From the NCBI RefSeq assembly GCF_018457175.1, contig NZ_JAGFNU010000003.1:186001-250000 (forward strand): a stretch of 64,000 bases of DNA, in the 5' to 3' direction. The notes beneath the pieces were generated by a model that worked only from the letters and a program-made list of their open reading frames with translations, was not told the DNA's origin and did not search any database. This DNA is from Pseudohalocynthiibacter aestuariivivens (GTDB lineage Bacteria > Pseudomonadota > Alphaproteobacteria > Rhodobacterales > Rhodobacteraceae). Within the stretch, counting starts at the first letter, position 1, and each line of letters begins with the position of its first letter. The translations under genes were made by a program, and so were the position numbers. Positions 1-7,898 of this stretch are shown piece after piece.

Positions 1-1489
1 GGCCGCCAGTCGCGTTCACTCGCACGGTCGCACTTTCATACAGCCCGGCGCGCGCGCCAAGCTGACCAACAAGGTTTGACGGTGCGATACCGCAAGCCTC
101 GATATAGCAGTTGACGCCAAGACCACGTAACATTCCCTTTTCGGCACTCGCAGCGCGGCGTTTTTCAAAGCCTTTGAGATCAGCGATCTCTTCCAGCTTG
201 GCCATCGTCGCCTCATAGTCGCCTGTGTCATATTCCACCGCAACAGGCGTTGCATAAGGAAATTCAGTAACAAAATTCTTGCGACGCAGCGCAATCGGGT
301 CGATCCCCATTTCACGCGCTGCTTTGTCGATGACACGTTCCAACTGAAACGTCGCCTCTGGTCGTCCTGCCCCGCGATACGCATCAACAGGCACTGTGTT
401 GGTAAAAACTGCCTTCACATTCACGTAAATCAGCGGTGTCTTGTAGTTCCCCGCCATCAGCGTGCCATGCAGCCAGGTTGGAACAGACGGCGCGAAGGTT
501 GAAAGATATGCACCCATGTTGGCATAGGTATCTGTCCGCAATGCCAGGAAATGCCCGTCTTTATCCAGCGCCAGTTCGATCTTGGTCACATGATCCCGAC
601 CCTGTGCATCCGAGATAAATGCTTCTGAGCGGCTTGCCGTCCACTTCACCGGGCGCCGGACCGCTTTTGCTGCAAAGGTACAAAACGCCTCTTCCGCGTA
701 GTGAAAGATTTTAGAGCCGAATCCGCCGCCAACATCAGGGGCCACGACACGCAGTTTATGCTCGGGAATGCCAAGCACGAAAGCGCCCATCAGAAGCCGG
801 ATCACATGCGGGTTCTGGCTGGTTGTGTAAAGCGTATAGTCGCCCGTTCCGGCACTGTATTCCCCCACCGCAACACGCGGTTCCATCGGATTTGCTACAA
901 GACGCTGGTTTTTCAACTCTAACGTTGTCACGTGATGGGCATTCTTAATTGCCTCATCCACGGCGTCGCGGTTTTCCTCAACGAATCCCCAGTCATAACA
1001 AAGGTTTGACGTCAAATCATCATGCACCTTGATATCGCTGTTTGCGACTGCCTCTTTCATATCGATCACGGCAGGCAGTTCTTTGATATCGACCACAATC
1101 GCTTCGGCTGCATCGCGTGCTGCCTCGGGGCTTTCCGCAACAACGGCGGCAATCGGATCGCCCACATGGCGTACCTTGCCCTGTGCCAGAACCGGATGCG
1201 CCGGCTCCTGCATCACTTCGCCAAACCGGTCAGTGATCTGCCAGCCACAGGGCAGTCCACCAATACCCTCAAAATCCGCCCCGGTGAAAATCCGGACGAC
1301 CCCATCCATCGCTTCAGCGGCGGATGTGTCGACCCCTTTGAGTTCTCCATGCGCAACTTCTGAACGCAGGAAGTGAACATAGGCCTGTCCGTGTAAATTT
1401 ATATCGTCGGTATAATGACCACTCCCGGTCAAGAACCGCACGTCTTCGCGCCGCTTTGTGCTGGCACCGATGCCTCCGTCTTTTGGCAT
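1..1489 (-). CDS. coxL: Form II CO-dehydrogenase-like / molybdenum hydroxylase large subunit, 3' end outside window
   Basis: Large molybdopterin-binding subunit of a xanthine-dehydrogenase-family enzyme. It takes substrate at the Mo centre and passes electrons to the [2Fe-2S] small subunit encoded just upstream. About 496 residues are visible, starting MPKDGGIGASTKRRED after a GGGAGG ribosome site. The active-site loop AYRGAGR is at residues 370-376. In this family AYxGAGR marks form II, whereas form I, the proven high-affinity CO oxidisers, has AYxCSFR; this is established knowledge. The physiological substrate of form II enzymes is therefore uncertain. The FAD subunit (coxM) is not in the window and would be expected beyond the left edge in the usual S-L-M order. 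Truncated by the window, not by mutation as far as seen. Confidence 0.9.
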   Translation of the reverse strand, partial: MPKDGGIGASTKRREDVRFLTGSGHYTDDINLHGQAYVHFLRSEVAHGELKGVDTSAAEAMDGVVRIFTGADFEGIGGLPCGWQITDRFGEVMQEPAHPVLAQGKVRHVGDPIAAVVAESPEAARDAAEAIVVDIKELPAVIDMKEAVANSDIKVHDDLTSNLCYDWGFVEENRDAVDEAIKNAHHVTTLELKNQRLVANPMEPRVAVGEYSAGTGDYTLYTTSQNPHVIRLLMGAFVLGIPEHKLRVVAPDVGGGFGSKIFHYAEEAFCTFAAKAVRRPVKWTASRSEAFISDAQGRDHVTKIELALDKDGHFLALRTDTYANMGAYLSTFAPSVPTWLHGTLMAGNYKTPLIYVNVKAVFTNTVPVDAYRGAGRPEATFQLERVIDKAAREMGIDPIALRRKNFVTEFPYATPVAVEYDTGDYEATMAKLEEIADLKGFEKRRAASAEKGMLRGLGVNCYIEACGIAPSNLVGQLGARAGLYESATVRVNATGG

Positions 1490-1505
1490 GTTTTCCTCCC
1501 TGAAC

Positions 1506-1537
1506 AAAGGGGGGTTCTCTTGCGAACCACTCCCTTT
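1506..1537 (-). promoter_or_regulatory. Stem-loop between coxS and coxL
   Basis: In the coxS-coxL gap the sequence GGTTC, a 6-base spacer and GAACC form a stem. It is extended after a small internal loop by AAAGGG pairing with CCCTTT. It lies just upstream of the coxL ribosome site and has no U tract in the direction of transcription. It could act as an intercistronic processing or stability element; that role is inference. Confidence 0.45.
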
Positions 1538-1590
1538 CTTTATTCTATAAATATCCAAAATCTACGCGTATCAATCGCACAGACATTGGC

Positions 1591-2073
1591 TTATTCCGCG
1601 GCGATTGCTACGTCCTGACCAGATGCAGCCTGAATAGCCTTCACAATGTTATGGTAGCCGGTACACCGGCAAATATTACCTTCAAGATAGTGACGAATCT
1701 CTGCTTCGCTTGGTTTAGGATTCTCCGCAAGCAATGCCGCTGCCGACATAACCATGCCCGGCGTACAGAACCCGCACTGCAACCCGTGATGGTCCTGAAA
1801 CGCTTGCTGTAATGTGGAAAGCGACCCATCGGCATTCGCCATGCCTTCAATGGTGGTCACTTCGGCCCCATCTGCTTCGGCGGCGAACATCGCGCAGGAT
1901 TTAACGGCTTGCCCATCAACATGCACAACACAGGCTCCGCATTGAGAGGTGTCGCACCCAATGTGAGTCCCGGTCATCTCCAGGTCTTCTCGCAAAAATT
2001 GTGATAAAAGCGTGCGTCCTTCGACGGTACCGGAAACGGCCTTACCGTTCACGGTCATTTTGACCTCGGTCAT
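1591..2073 (-). CDS. coxS: [2Fe-2S] small subunit of CO-dehydrogenase-like molybdenum hydroxylase
   Basis: Electron-transfer subunit of the same enzyme as the coxL product. The 160-residue length is usual for the family. The N-terminal plant-type ferredoxin domain binds one [2Fe-2S] cluster through C40, C45, C48 and C60. The C-terminal all-helical domain binds the second through C100, C103, C135 and C137, in the classic motifs CGFCTPG and CRCTGY. It is the gene immediately before coxL and about 100 bases separate the two. All eight cluster ligands are present, so the subunit looks intact. The same family includes small subunits of xanthine, nicotinate and isoquinoline dehydrogenases; the link to CoxL rests on the neighbour. 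Confidence 0.93.
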   Translation of the reverse strand: MTEVKMTVNGKAVSGTVEGRTLLSQFLREDLEMTGTHIGCDTSQCGACVVHVDGQAVKSCAMFAAEADGAEVTTIEGMANADGSLSTLQQAFQDHHGLQCGFCTPGMVMSAAALLAENPKPSEAEIRHYLEGNICRCTGYHNIVKAIQAASGQDVAIAAE

Positions 2074-2159
2074 TCGATCCTCCCAGATTGATATGTTTGA
2101 CAGGAGTAAAGCACGACAAAACGCCGTTGAGAACCGTTTCTTGACCCTTCAGTCTAATT

Positions 2160-3170
2160 TTATCGTGATTGCTTTGGGTCCCGGGGCTGCGGGCGGGTCG
2201 GAATCTCTTTCAGCAAGCCACCGACACCCATGCGTGCAATGTCGTCATCGCTCACATCAAGCCCGCAACATATACGCTCCAGCACCCAATCGGCACCGTT
2301 CAACGCAGGCGCACGCGCGCACCCCGGCAGCCCGATAACAGGATGGTTCCCAAAAGCACCCAGAAACAACAGGTTGCCAGGATCGACGGGCATCCCAAAC
2401 CGTGTAACATGCCCACCGGCTCGGCGCAGACCTTCAGGGGCCACATCGGCGTTGTCCGAGGTCGCAGACGCTGTCAGCAACAAGATGACATCGCCTGTTG
2501 CCTCTGCGATGGCCGTCGCAATCGAATTCGTATCATGCTTACAAATCCGGGTTTCGCAAAGATCAGTTCCAAGTGCTGTTAGCCTCGCAGCAATCGCGCG
2601 TTGTCCTTTACTATCTTCTTTCTCTGGTGCGTTGTTCAGCTCTGTCAGGATCAGGCTCGCGTTTTTGTAAACCGCTGGCCGCACGCGAATTGCGCCCTCC
2701 AATCCCTTCGCAGCCTGCGCCAACGCTCGCTTTTCTACCCCATAGGCAATTATTTTGACGGTTGCGACCATTCCATTCGGTTTCGTGCGCTGGAGCGGGG
2801 AAACCGTTGCAAGGGTAATCATCGGCTCGACCCTGTTCGCCGCATGAACGGCCTCTGCGTCAATTTCAACAATACCCGGCACAGTCGCATAAACATTTAC
2901 CCGCCCTGTAAAAGCCTCGGACAAACGCAGGTTGAGCGCCGCCGGGTCCGGTGCTAACGCATGTGCAAGCTCTGCCGCAGCGCTGTTTTCATCAACGTCA
3001 TCGGGTGACAATTCAGCGACAATCACGCTCTCAATTCCGGCAGCGCGGAGCGACGCAACCTGCTCCACATCAAGAACAGCACCTTTTCGAAGCCGTCCAG
3101 ATGGTAATTTCACCGAATGTGCAAGCACCGTACCTTCGGCCTGATCAAGGGGCACAGGGCCAAACCGCAT
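2160..3170 (-). CDS. Molybdopterin-binding protein of the cox/xdh accessory set
   Basis: 336 residues. Probable role in molybdenum-cofactor handling for the neighbouring Mo hydroxylase. The N-terminal part (MRFGPVPLDQAEGTVLAHS...) is the MoeA-like opening typical of these cox-linked proteins. The C-terminal part holds a MoaB/MoeA-type molybdopterin-binding domain: DVILLLTASA around residues 225-235, then a GMPVDPGN stretch and VIGLPGCA near residues 278-284. From memory, relatives in other alphaproteobacteria are often longer because a MobA/MocA-like nucleotidyltransferase domain is fused at the C-terminus; no such domain is present here. The start overlaps the XdhC stop by one base, so the two are probably translationally coupled. 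Family confident, exact reaction not. Confidence 0.75.
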   Translation of the reverse strand: MRFGPVPLDQAEGTVLAHSVKLPSGRLRKGAVLDVEQVASLRAAGIESVIVAELSPDDVDENSAAAELAHALAPDPAALNLRLSEAFTGRVNVYATVPGIVEIDAEAVHAANRVEPMITLATVSPLQRTKPNGMVATVKIIAYGVEKRALAQAAKGLEGAIRVRPAVYKNASLILTELNNAPEKEDSKGQRAIAARLTALGTDLCETRICKHDTNSIATAIAEATGDVILLLTASATSDNADVAPEGLRRAGGHVTRFGMPVDPGNLLFLGAFGNHPVIGLPGCARAPALNGADWVLERICCGLDVSDDDIARMGVGGLLKEIPTRPQPRDPKQSR

Positions 3171-4153
3171 TAGCCTTGCCTCAGGCGTTGTGTAATTTCA
3201 GCCATGATCGAGATCGCAATCTCGCTTGGCGATTTCGCACCAATATCAAGGCCGACAGGCGCATGAATGCGCCCGATTTGTTCGTCTGAGAATCCCGCCG
3301 TAAGCAGCCGGTCGACCCTTTTGCCATGCGTGCGTTTTGAGCCGAGACTGCCAAGATAGAACACATCAGAATTCAGGGCCGCCATGATCGCAGGATCATC
3401 CAATTTTGGATCGTGCGTCAGTGTCACAACGGCTGTTCGACTGTCCAGCCCGCGCGCGGCCAGGGCCTCATCCGGCCAATCATCAAGGATCACCTCGCCC
3501 GGGAAACGCGTGTTTGAGCCAAAAATCGGGCGCGGGTCGATCAGCACCGCGTCATATCCGGCAAGTCGTGCCATTTGCATTAGCGGCTGTGCGATATGAA
3601 CCGCACCAATCACCGCCATACGCAACGGTGGGTTATGGATTGCGATAAACACCTCGTCTTCGAAACCCGACCTGTCACTGCGGAACCGCGTTGCAAACTC
3701 AACTCCCAATGCGCCGTCATCTCGCCCGGCAAGTCTGCGTTTCCAAGTTTCAGTGTTAACAACATAGGCGACCGGGATGCGTGCGGCGCGGCGCCGGACA
3801 AGATCTTCAAGCAGTTGCTCTGGCAAGACTTTCCCGACAGGTTCCAGCAAAATCCGAATCCTGCCACCACAGGCCAAACCCACTTCAAAGGCAGTTTCAT
3901 CACTAACGCCAAACTCCAGAATGCGCGTTTCACTCTGCTCCAGCGCCTCTTGTGCCTCGACAATGACAGCACCTTCAACACACCCCCCGGAAACTGACCC
4001 GGCAATTTCAGCCGAGCCACTGATTACCAGTTGGCTGCCCACGGGTCGCGGCGCCGAGCCCCATGTTTCAATCACAGTCGCCAGAACAGCACCCTGCCCC
4101 CCGCGATGCCAGGCCAGTGCTGTTTCCGGAATATCATCGTGATGAAGGGTCAT
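3170..4153 (-). CDS. XdhC/CoxI-family molybdenum enzyme maturation factor
   Basis: 327 residues with both family domains. The N-terminal XdhC/CoxI domain contains SGGCVEG with C58 and GLACGG with C95. The C-terminal Rossmann domain begins at LRMAVIGAVHIAQPL and ends with the conserved HAPVGLDIGAKSPSEIA segment. Characterised members bind molybdopterin, promote sulfuration of the cofactor and insert it into xanthine-dehydrogenase-type enzymes. Its place between the VWA/MoxR genes and coxS fits maturation of the CoxL enzyme. Its 5' end overlaps the 3' end of the DUF1203 gene by 20 bases. In the Rossmann domain the glycine-rich turn reads GAVHIA rather than the commoner GAGHVG. Both conserved cysteines are kept, so the protein looks functional. 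Confidence 0.88.
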   Translation of the reverse strand: MTLHHDDIPETALAWHRGGQGAVLATVIETWGSAPRPVGSQLVISGSAEIAGSVSGGCVEGAVIVEAQEALEQSETRILEFGVSDETAFEVGLACGGRIRILLEPVGKVLPEQLLEDLVRRRAARIPVAYVVNTETWKRRLAGRDDGALGVEFATRFRSDRSGFEDEVFIAIHNPPLRMAVIGAVHIAQPLMQMARLAGYDAVLIDPRPIFGSNTRFPGEVILDDWPDEALAARGLDSRTAVVTLTHDPKLDDPAIMAALNSDVFYLGSLGSKRTHGKRVDRLLTAGFSDEQIGRIHAPVGLDIGAKSPSEIAISIMAEITQRLRQG

Positions 4154-4631
4154 TCCTGCGTGTTATCCTAAATGTGAAACAATTATTCGTAGCAGAGCGA
4201 ACATCAACATAAGCAACCTTTTCATCAGAAAAAAGAGTTTCGCAATAACTCTCCACCTCTGACGTCGGAGTTATCCGCCCGGAGCCATAGATAATACGAT
4301 TATTGGAACCATAGGCTTTCAACAGGCATTCTGACCGGTTTTTCAGAACCGGCGGTTGTGAGGTTCCGCTGTACGCAACGCACGCATCCGCACACAGAAA
4401 GATCGGACCGGCTTCCGCGTAAGGCTGCAGTTCGGGAAAGGGGCGCGCGGCACAAATCAGCATCGGGGCCCCTTTTGGGATTTCATCAAGACAGTGACGG
4501 CATGGGTTGCCGCCCCCGTCTGAGATACTGCGCTCAGCAGGCTGACCATTTGCATCCGGAGCACCACTACGAATTGCGGCGACCCAATCGCTGTCATAAG
4601 GCTGGTATGTAAGGGGCATCATCGTCTCCAT
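4134..4631 (-). CDS. DUF1203 domain protein
   Basis: 165 residues, no known function. It matches DUF1203 in its central NPCRHCLDEIPKGAPML segment, in AGPIFLC, in the L-K-AY stretch after PPVLKNRSE, and in the C-terminal VAYVDVRSATNNCFTFRI segment, all recognisable family landmarks. Cysteine content is high for its size (CRHC, C-A-A-R, CADAC). It sits inside the cox accessory operon, overlapping the XdhC gene by 20 bases, which suggests cotranscription. Whether it takes part in Mo-enzyme maturation is unknown. Two starts are possible, METMMPLTY or MMPLTY three codons later. No signal peptide or membrane segment is seen. Confidence 0.75.
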   Translation of the reverse strand: METMMPLTYQPYDSDWVAAIRSGAPDANGQPAERSISDGGGNPCRHCLDEIPKGAPMLICAARPFPELQPYAEAGPIFLCADACVAYSGTSQPPVLKNRSECLLKAYGSNNRIIYGSGRITPTSEVESYCETLFSDEKVAYVDVRSATNNCFTFRITRRNDPSSR

Positions 4632-4708
4632 TTATTGTTTCTGCCTCTTACTTGGATCAAATTGAAACAGGTTCCGACCCGATTCCTGCGGTTAAAACGT
4701 TGCTCTGG

Positions 4709-5968
4709 TCATTCCTGAAGCGCTGCCAAAAGACGCTCCTTTTCACCAGTATCGTCGGTTCTTGAAATCGCTTCAGCCAAAGCTTCAAGTGACGCGATGT
4801 TGTGGCCCGCGCGAAAACTGTCGACATGCGGCAGCATCGCCATGATGCCCCGCGCTTTTGGAGCGAAACCCTGCCAGCGCAGCAAGGGGTTAAGCCAAAT
4901 CAGGCGGCGCGCAGAGAGATGCAACCGCTGCATTTCTTTGGTCAGTTCCTCCGGCGCATCCCGGTCAAGCCCGTCTGTGATCAACAAAACAACAGCACCT
5001 TGTCCCAACACCCTGCGCGACCAGTCGCGATTAAAACTATGAAGGCAGGCGCCGATACGTGTGCCGCCTTCCCAGTCCTGCGCCTCTGACCCGGCGGCGG
5101 TAAGCGCTGCGTCCACATCTTTCTGACGCAAATGCCGGGTGATATTTGTCAGCCGGGTTCCAAATGTAAATCCAAAGACCTTGGCCCACCCCGCACCCTT
5201 TTGATTGGCGACGGCGTGCAGGAAGTGCAGCACCGCACGGGAGTAGGAAGACATTGACCCGGAGATATCACAGAGCACCACAAGGTTTGGCCAACGTGTT
5301 TTAGGTTTTTTCCAGGCGAGGCGTTCAATCTCGCCGCCGCGTCGCATGGCCAAGCGCATTGTGCCGCGCCAGTCAGCGCGTTTGCCAAGGGCATTCGGCG
5401 CAGTCCTGCGCGATACCATCGGACGCATCGGCAGTTTCAGACGCGCGAGCATGCGTTTTGCTTCTGCCATTTCGGCGGTGCTCATCTGCTCAAAGTCAAG
5501 GCTGCGCAACCGTTCTTCGGCAGACATTGTGAGGGTTGCGTCGATTTCAATCTCGCTTCCCTCTTCTTCGCTCTCGGGCAAATCAGGGACGTCTCTTTCC
5601 ACTCCGTCAAGCAGCGCTTCTGCGGCGCGGCGCTCTGCAGATTTTGCGGCACGTTCTTCCTGCACTCCGCGCACAGCGGGCAACAACATCGCCATCATAT
5701 GTTCAAGATAGCGGGGGTCGCGCCAGTAGAGCCTGAAAATCTGGTGGAAAACAGCGCGCTCTTCGGGTTTTGAGACAAAACAGGCGTGGAGCGCCCAATA
5801 GAAATCAACTTGTGTGCTGAAACCGGTTGCTTGGACAGCGCGGATCGCGTCGATCACCCGACCGGGACCCGCCTTGAGCCCGGCAGCCCGTAACGCCCGC
5901 GCGAAATGCGTGATGTTATGGGTGAGTTTGCCGTCTTCGGGCAGATCCAGCGGGGCATATTCAGGCAT
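4709..5968 (-). CDS. coxE: VWA domain protein, CoxE-like
   Basis: 419-residue partner of the MoxR ATPase encoded just upstream. Residues 1-110 match the CoxE N-terminal helical region. An acidic, low-complexity stretch follows (about 128-145). From residue 228 there is a von Willebrand factor A domain with an intact MIDAS: D234, S236, S238 and then the downstream Thr in WEGGTRIGACL and Asp in LLITDGLDRD. In Oligotropha the CoxD/CoxE pair matures the Mo-Cu active site; MoxR-VWA pairs in general act as metal-insertion or remodelling chaperones. The pair's presence in a form II cluster is usual. The start at MPEYAPLDLPEDGKL was chosen as the longest frame compatible with the family opening. Confidence 0.87.
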   Translation of the reverse strand: MPEYAPLDLPEDGKLTHNITHFARALRAAGLKAGPGRVIDAIRAVQATGFSTQVDFYWALHACFVSKPEERAVFHQIFRLYWRDPRYLEHMMAMLLPAVRGVQEERAAKSAERRAAEALLDGVERDVPDLPESEEEGSEIEIDATLTMSAEERLRSLDFEQMSTAEMAEAKRMLARLKLPMRPMVSRRTAPNALGKRADWRGTMRLAMRRGGEIERLAWKKPKTRWPNLVVLCDISGSMSSYSRAVLHFLHAVANQKGAGWAKVFGFTFGTRLTNITRHLRQKDVDAALTAAGSEAQDWEGGTRIGACLHSFNRDWSRRVLGQGAVVLLITDGLDRDAPEELTKEMQRLHLSARRLIWLNPLLRWQGFAPKARGIMAMLPHVDSFRAGHNIASLEALAEAISRTDDTGEKERLLAALQE

Positions 5969-5985
5969 GAGCGCAAGACCAAGGT

Positions 5986-6030
5986 GGGGGGCTGTCTGCC
6001 CCCCAAACCCCCCGAGGATATTTTTGGGAA
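5986..6030. repeat. G/C-run hairpin with adjoining CCCCCCGAGGATATTTTTGG element
   Basis: Between coxD and coxE a perfect 7-bp stem (GGGGGGC / GCCCCCC, positions 5986-5992 and 5998-6004) with a 5-base loop is followed by AAACCCCCCGAGGATATTTTTGGG. From memory this type of C-run plus GAGGATATTTTTGG element recurs in intergenic regions of Rhodobacterales. I found one copy in the window. It may act as an mRNA stem-loop between the two genes. Confidence 0.45.
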
Positions 6031-6040
6031 AAAGAAAACA

Positions 6041-6952
6041 TCAGGCCGGAACAAGGCTTTGTTTTGCTTCTTCAAGCAGGCGCGTTGTTTCTCCGCCGGT
6101 AAGGCGCTGGATGTCATCCTGATATTTAAGAATTGCACCAAGTGTATCCGCGATCACCTCGGGTGAGAGGCTGATCACATCAAGCGCAAGCAAGCATTTC
6201 GCCCAGTCGATAGTTTCTGCCACGCCCGGTTTTTTGAACAGGTCTTCTGTCCGCAGGCGTTGAACAAAGGCAACGACTTCGCGGCTCAGCGCCTCTGATG
6301 CTTCTGGCGCGCGGGAATGGAGCACCTCGATCTCACGTTCAAAGCTCGGGTAATCAACCCAATGATAGAGGCAGCGACGTTTCAGGGCATCATGCACCTC
6401 GCGTGTGCGGTTGGAGGTAAGAATCACGATGGGCGGTTCTGCCGCCTTTATCGTGCCAAGCTCGGGCACTGTAACCTGAAAATCACTGAGGGCTTCGAGA
6501 AGGAACGCCTCAAACGGCTCATCCGTGCGATCAAGTTCGTCGATCAGAAGAACAGGGGCACCACCCGGTTGCGGACGCATCGCTTCGAGCAACGGGCGGG
6601 TGATCAGATAGTCTTCGCTGAACAGTTCCGCCTGAAGCGCGTCGCGATCCGCGCCACCTGCGGCCTCTGCCGTGCGAATGGCAACCATCTGGGCCGGAAA
6701 GTTCCATTCATAAACTGCAGAAGACGCATCCAGCCCTTCGTAGCATTGCAACCGAATGAGCCGCCGACCGAGGGCTGCTGAGAGTGCCTTTGCTATTTCG
6801 GTTTTGCCAACGCCTGCCTCGCCTTCGAGAAACAGTGGTCGTCCGAGGCGCAATGCCAGAAAAACGACAGTCGCCAGAGCACGGTTCGCGATATATCCCT
6901 GCCCCGACAGCAGCGTTTCCACCTCATCAATGCTCGAAACTTTCTGACCCAT
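6041..6952 (-). CDS. coxD: MoxR-type AAA+ ATPase, CoxD-like
   Basis: 303-residue AAA+ ATPase of the MoxR class that works with the CoxE VWA protein in maturation of the Mo enzyme. Walker A GEAGVGKT is at residues 44-51. Walker B VLLIDELDRTDEPFEAFLLE, sensor 1 VILTSNRTRE and the MoxR helix-2 insert are all visible. I chose the start at 6952 (MGQKVSSIDEVETLL) because AGGGAG lies six bases upstream. A longer in-frame start at 7018 would run into the promoter region of the divergent LysE gene. It is the first gene of the minus-strand cox cluster, so the 5' regulatory region of the cluster should lie between 6953 and 7065. Confidence 0.9.
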   Translation of the reverse strand: MGQKVSSIDEVETLLSGQGYIANRALATVVFLALRLGRPLFLEGEAGVGKTEIAKALSAALGRRLIRLQCYEGLDASSAVYEWNFPAQMVAIRTAEAAGGADRDALQAELFSEDYLITRPLLEAMRPQPGGAPVLLIDELDRTDEPFEAFLLEALSDFQVTVPELGTIKAAEPPIVILTSNRTREVHDALKRRCLYHWVDYPSFEREIEVLHSRAPEASEALSREVVAFVQRLRTEDLFKKPGVAETIDWAKCLLALDVISLSPEVIADTLGAILKYQDDIQRLTGGETTRLLEEAKQSLVPA

Positions 6953-7065
6953 AGAATTCTCCCTTTGTGCCATAGCTCTGCATGTGACCCGCTGACGGTC
7001 AAGGGGGAGGATTGACAAGACTTACTGTTGAACGCCAGATAACGGAGTTTTGAAAGGGAGTCCCC

Positions 7066-7689
7066 ATGTCACTTGAGCTTTGGTTTACCTTTGTGCTTGC
7101 CTCGGTTGCGCTGGTGGTCATTCCGGGCCCAACAGTTCTGCTGACAGTTTCCTATGCATTGACGCAGGGGCGCAGAATCGCGCTGGCAACGGCAGCAGGT
7201 GTTGCGCTTGGGGATTTTCTGGCGATGAGCGCGTCGCTTGCCGGGCTTGGGGCGCTGGTAGCCACCTCTGCCACGTTATTTACAGTGCTTAAGTGGGTAG
7301 GTGCGGCGTATCTGGTTTACCTTGGTGTAAAGCTGCTGCGTGCGCCAGCGATGACTGTAAAAATTGACGAAGAAACAGCCCCTATTGGTGCTGTCGCGAT
7401 TTTTTGGCATGCCACTGCTGTCACGGCGCTGAACCCTAAAAGTATTGGCTTTTTCATTGCATTTGTTCCCCAATTCATGCGCCCAGAGCAGCCCCTGATG
7501 CCGCAGTTTGTAACGCTGATCATCACCTTCGTTACAATCGGAGCGATTAGTGCGTTTTCTTACGCAATGTTGGCTGACCATCTGCGCCGCTATATTCGCC
7601 GCCCAAGCGTGATGCGCTGGATGACACGAACCGGGGGTGGAACGCTGATCGGAATGGGCGCGCTTACCGCAACGCTGCAGCGCAGTTGA
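7066..7689 (+). CDS. LysE/RhtB-family amino-acid exporter
   Basis: 207-residue inner-membrane protein. The N-terminal signature (LWFTFVLASVALVVIPGPTVLLTVSYALTQGRR without the intervening membrane gap) is the family opening with its conserved PGP in the first segment. Six hydrophobic segments are seen, with the usual A-A-G-x-x-L-G-D motif at about residues 43-51 (AAGVALGD) and a NPK motif near residue 123 (ALNPKSIGFF). Members export amino acids such as lysine, threonine or homoserine lactone; the substrate cannot be told from sequence. AGGGAG lies just ahead of the ATG. It is divergent from coxD and has no operon partner. Confidence 0.88.
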   Translation: MSLELWFTFVLASVALVVIPGPTVLLTVSYALTQGRRIALATAAGVALGDFLAMSASLAGLGALVATSATLFTVLKWVGAAYLVYLGVKLLRAPAMTVKIDEETAPIGAVAIFWHATAVTALNPKSIGFFIAFVPQFMRPEQPLMPQFVTLIITFVTIGAISAFSYAMLADHLRRYIRRPSVMRWMTRTGGGTLIGMGALTATLQRS

Positions 7690-7898
7690 GTCGCCGAGAA
7701 TAATTCACCTATTTGCGTTTTATTTTGCCGTTTTTGGCAACATCCCTTGGGTAAGGCGCGAACTGTTGCCTATGACAAAACAAATTCTTGAAAACCAGCC
7801 TTTGCTTTCGCAATTCTGCCCCATTGCGATGCAAATCAGGGTAAACATAGACTGATGCCCGTCAAATCCATTTAACCCGTGCAAAAGGACCGCTCCCT

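Noticed and set aside
1022-1376. Plus-strand open frames inside coxL, and similar frames opposite other genes
   Set aside because: They are shadows of a strongly coding minus-strand gene, with no motif or ribosome site of their own.
7012-7042. TTGACA with a downstream AGATAA as promoter of the LysE gene
   Set aside because: The -35 is good but the spacing (19) and the -10 are poor; not listed as a feature.
7725-7740. TTGCC/GGCAA hairpin after the LysE gene
   Set aside because: Five-bp stem without a following T run; weak terminator candidate at best.
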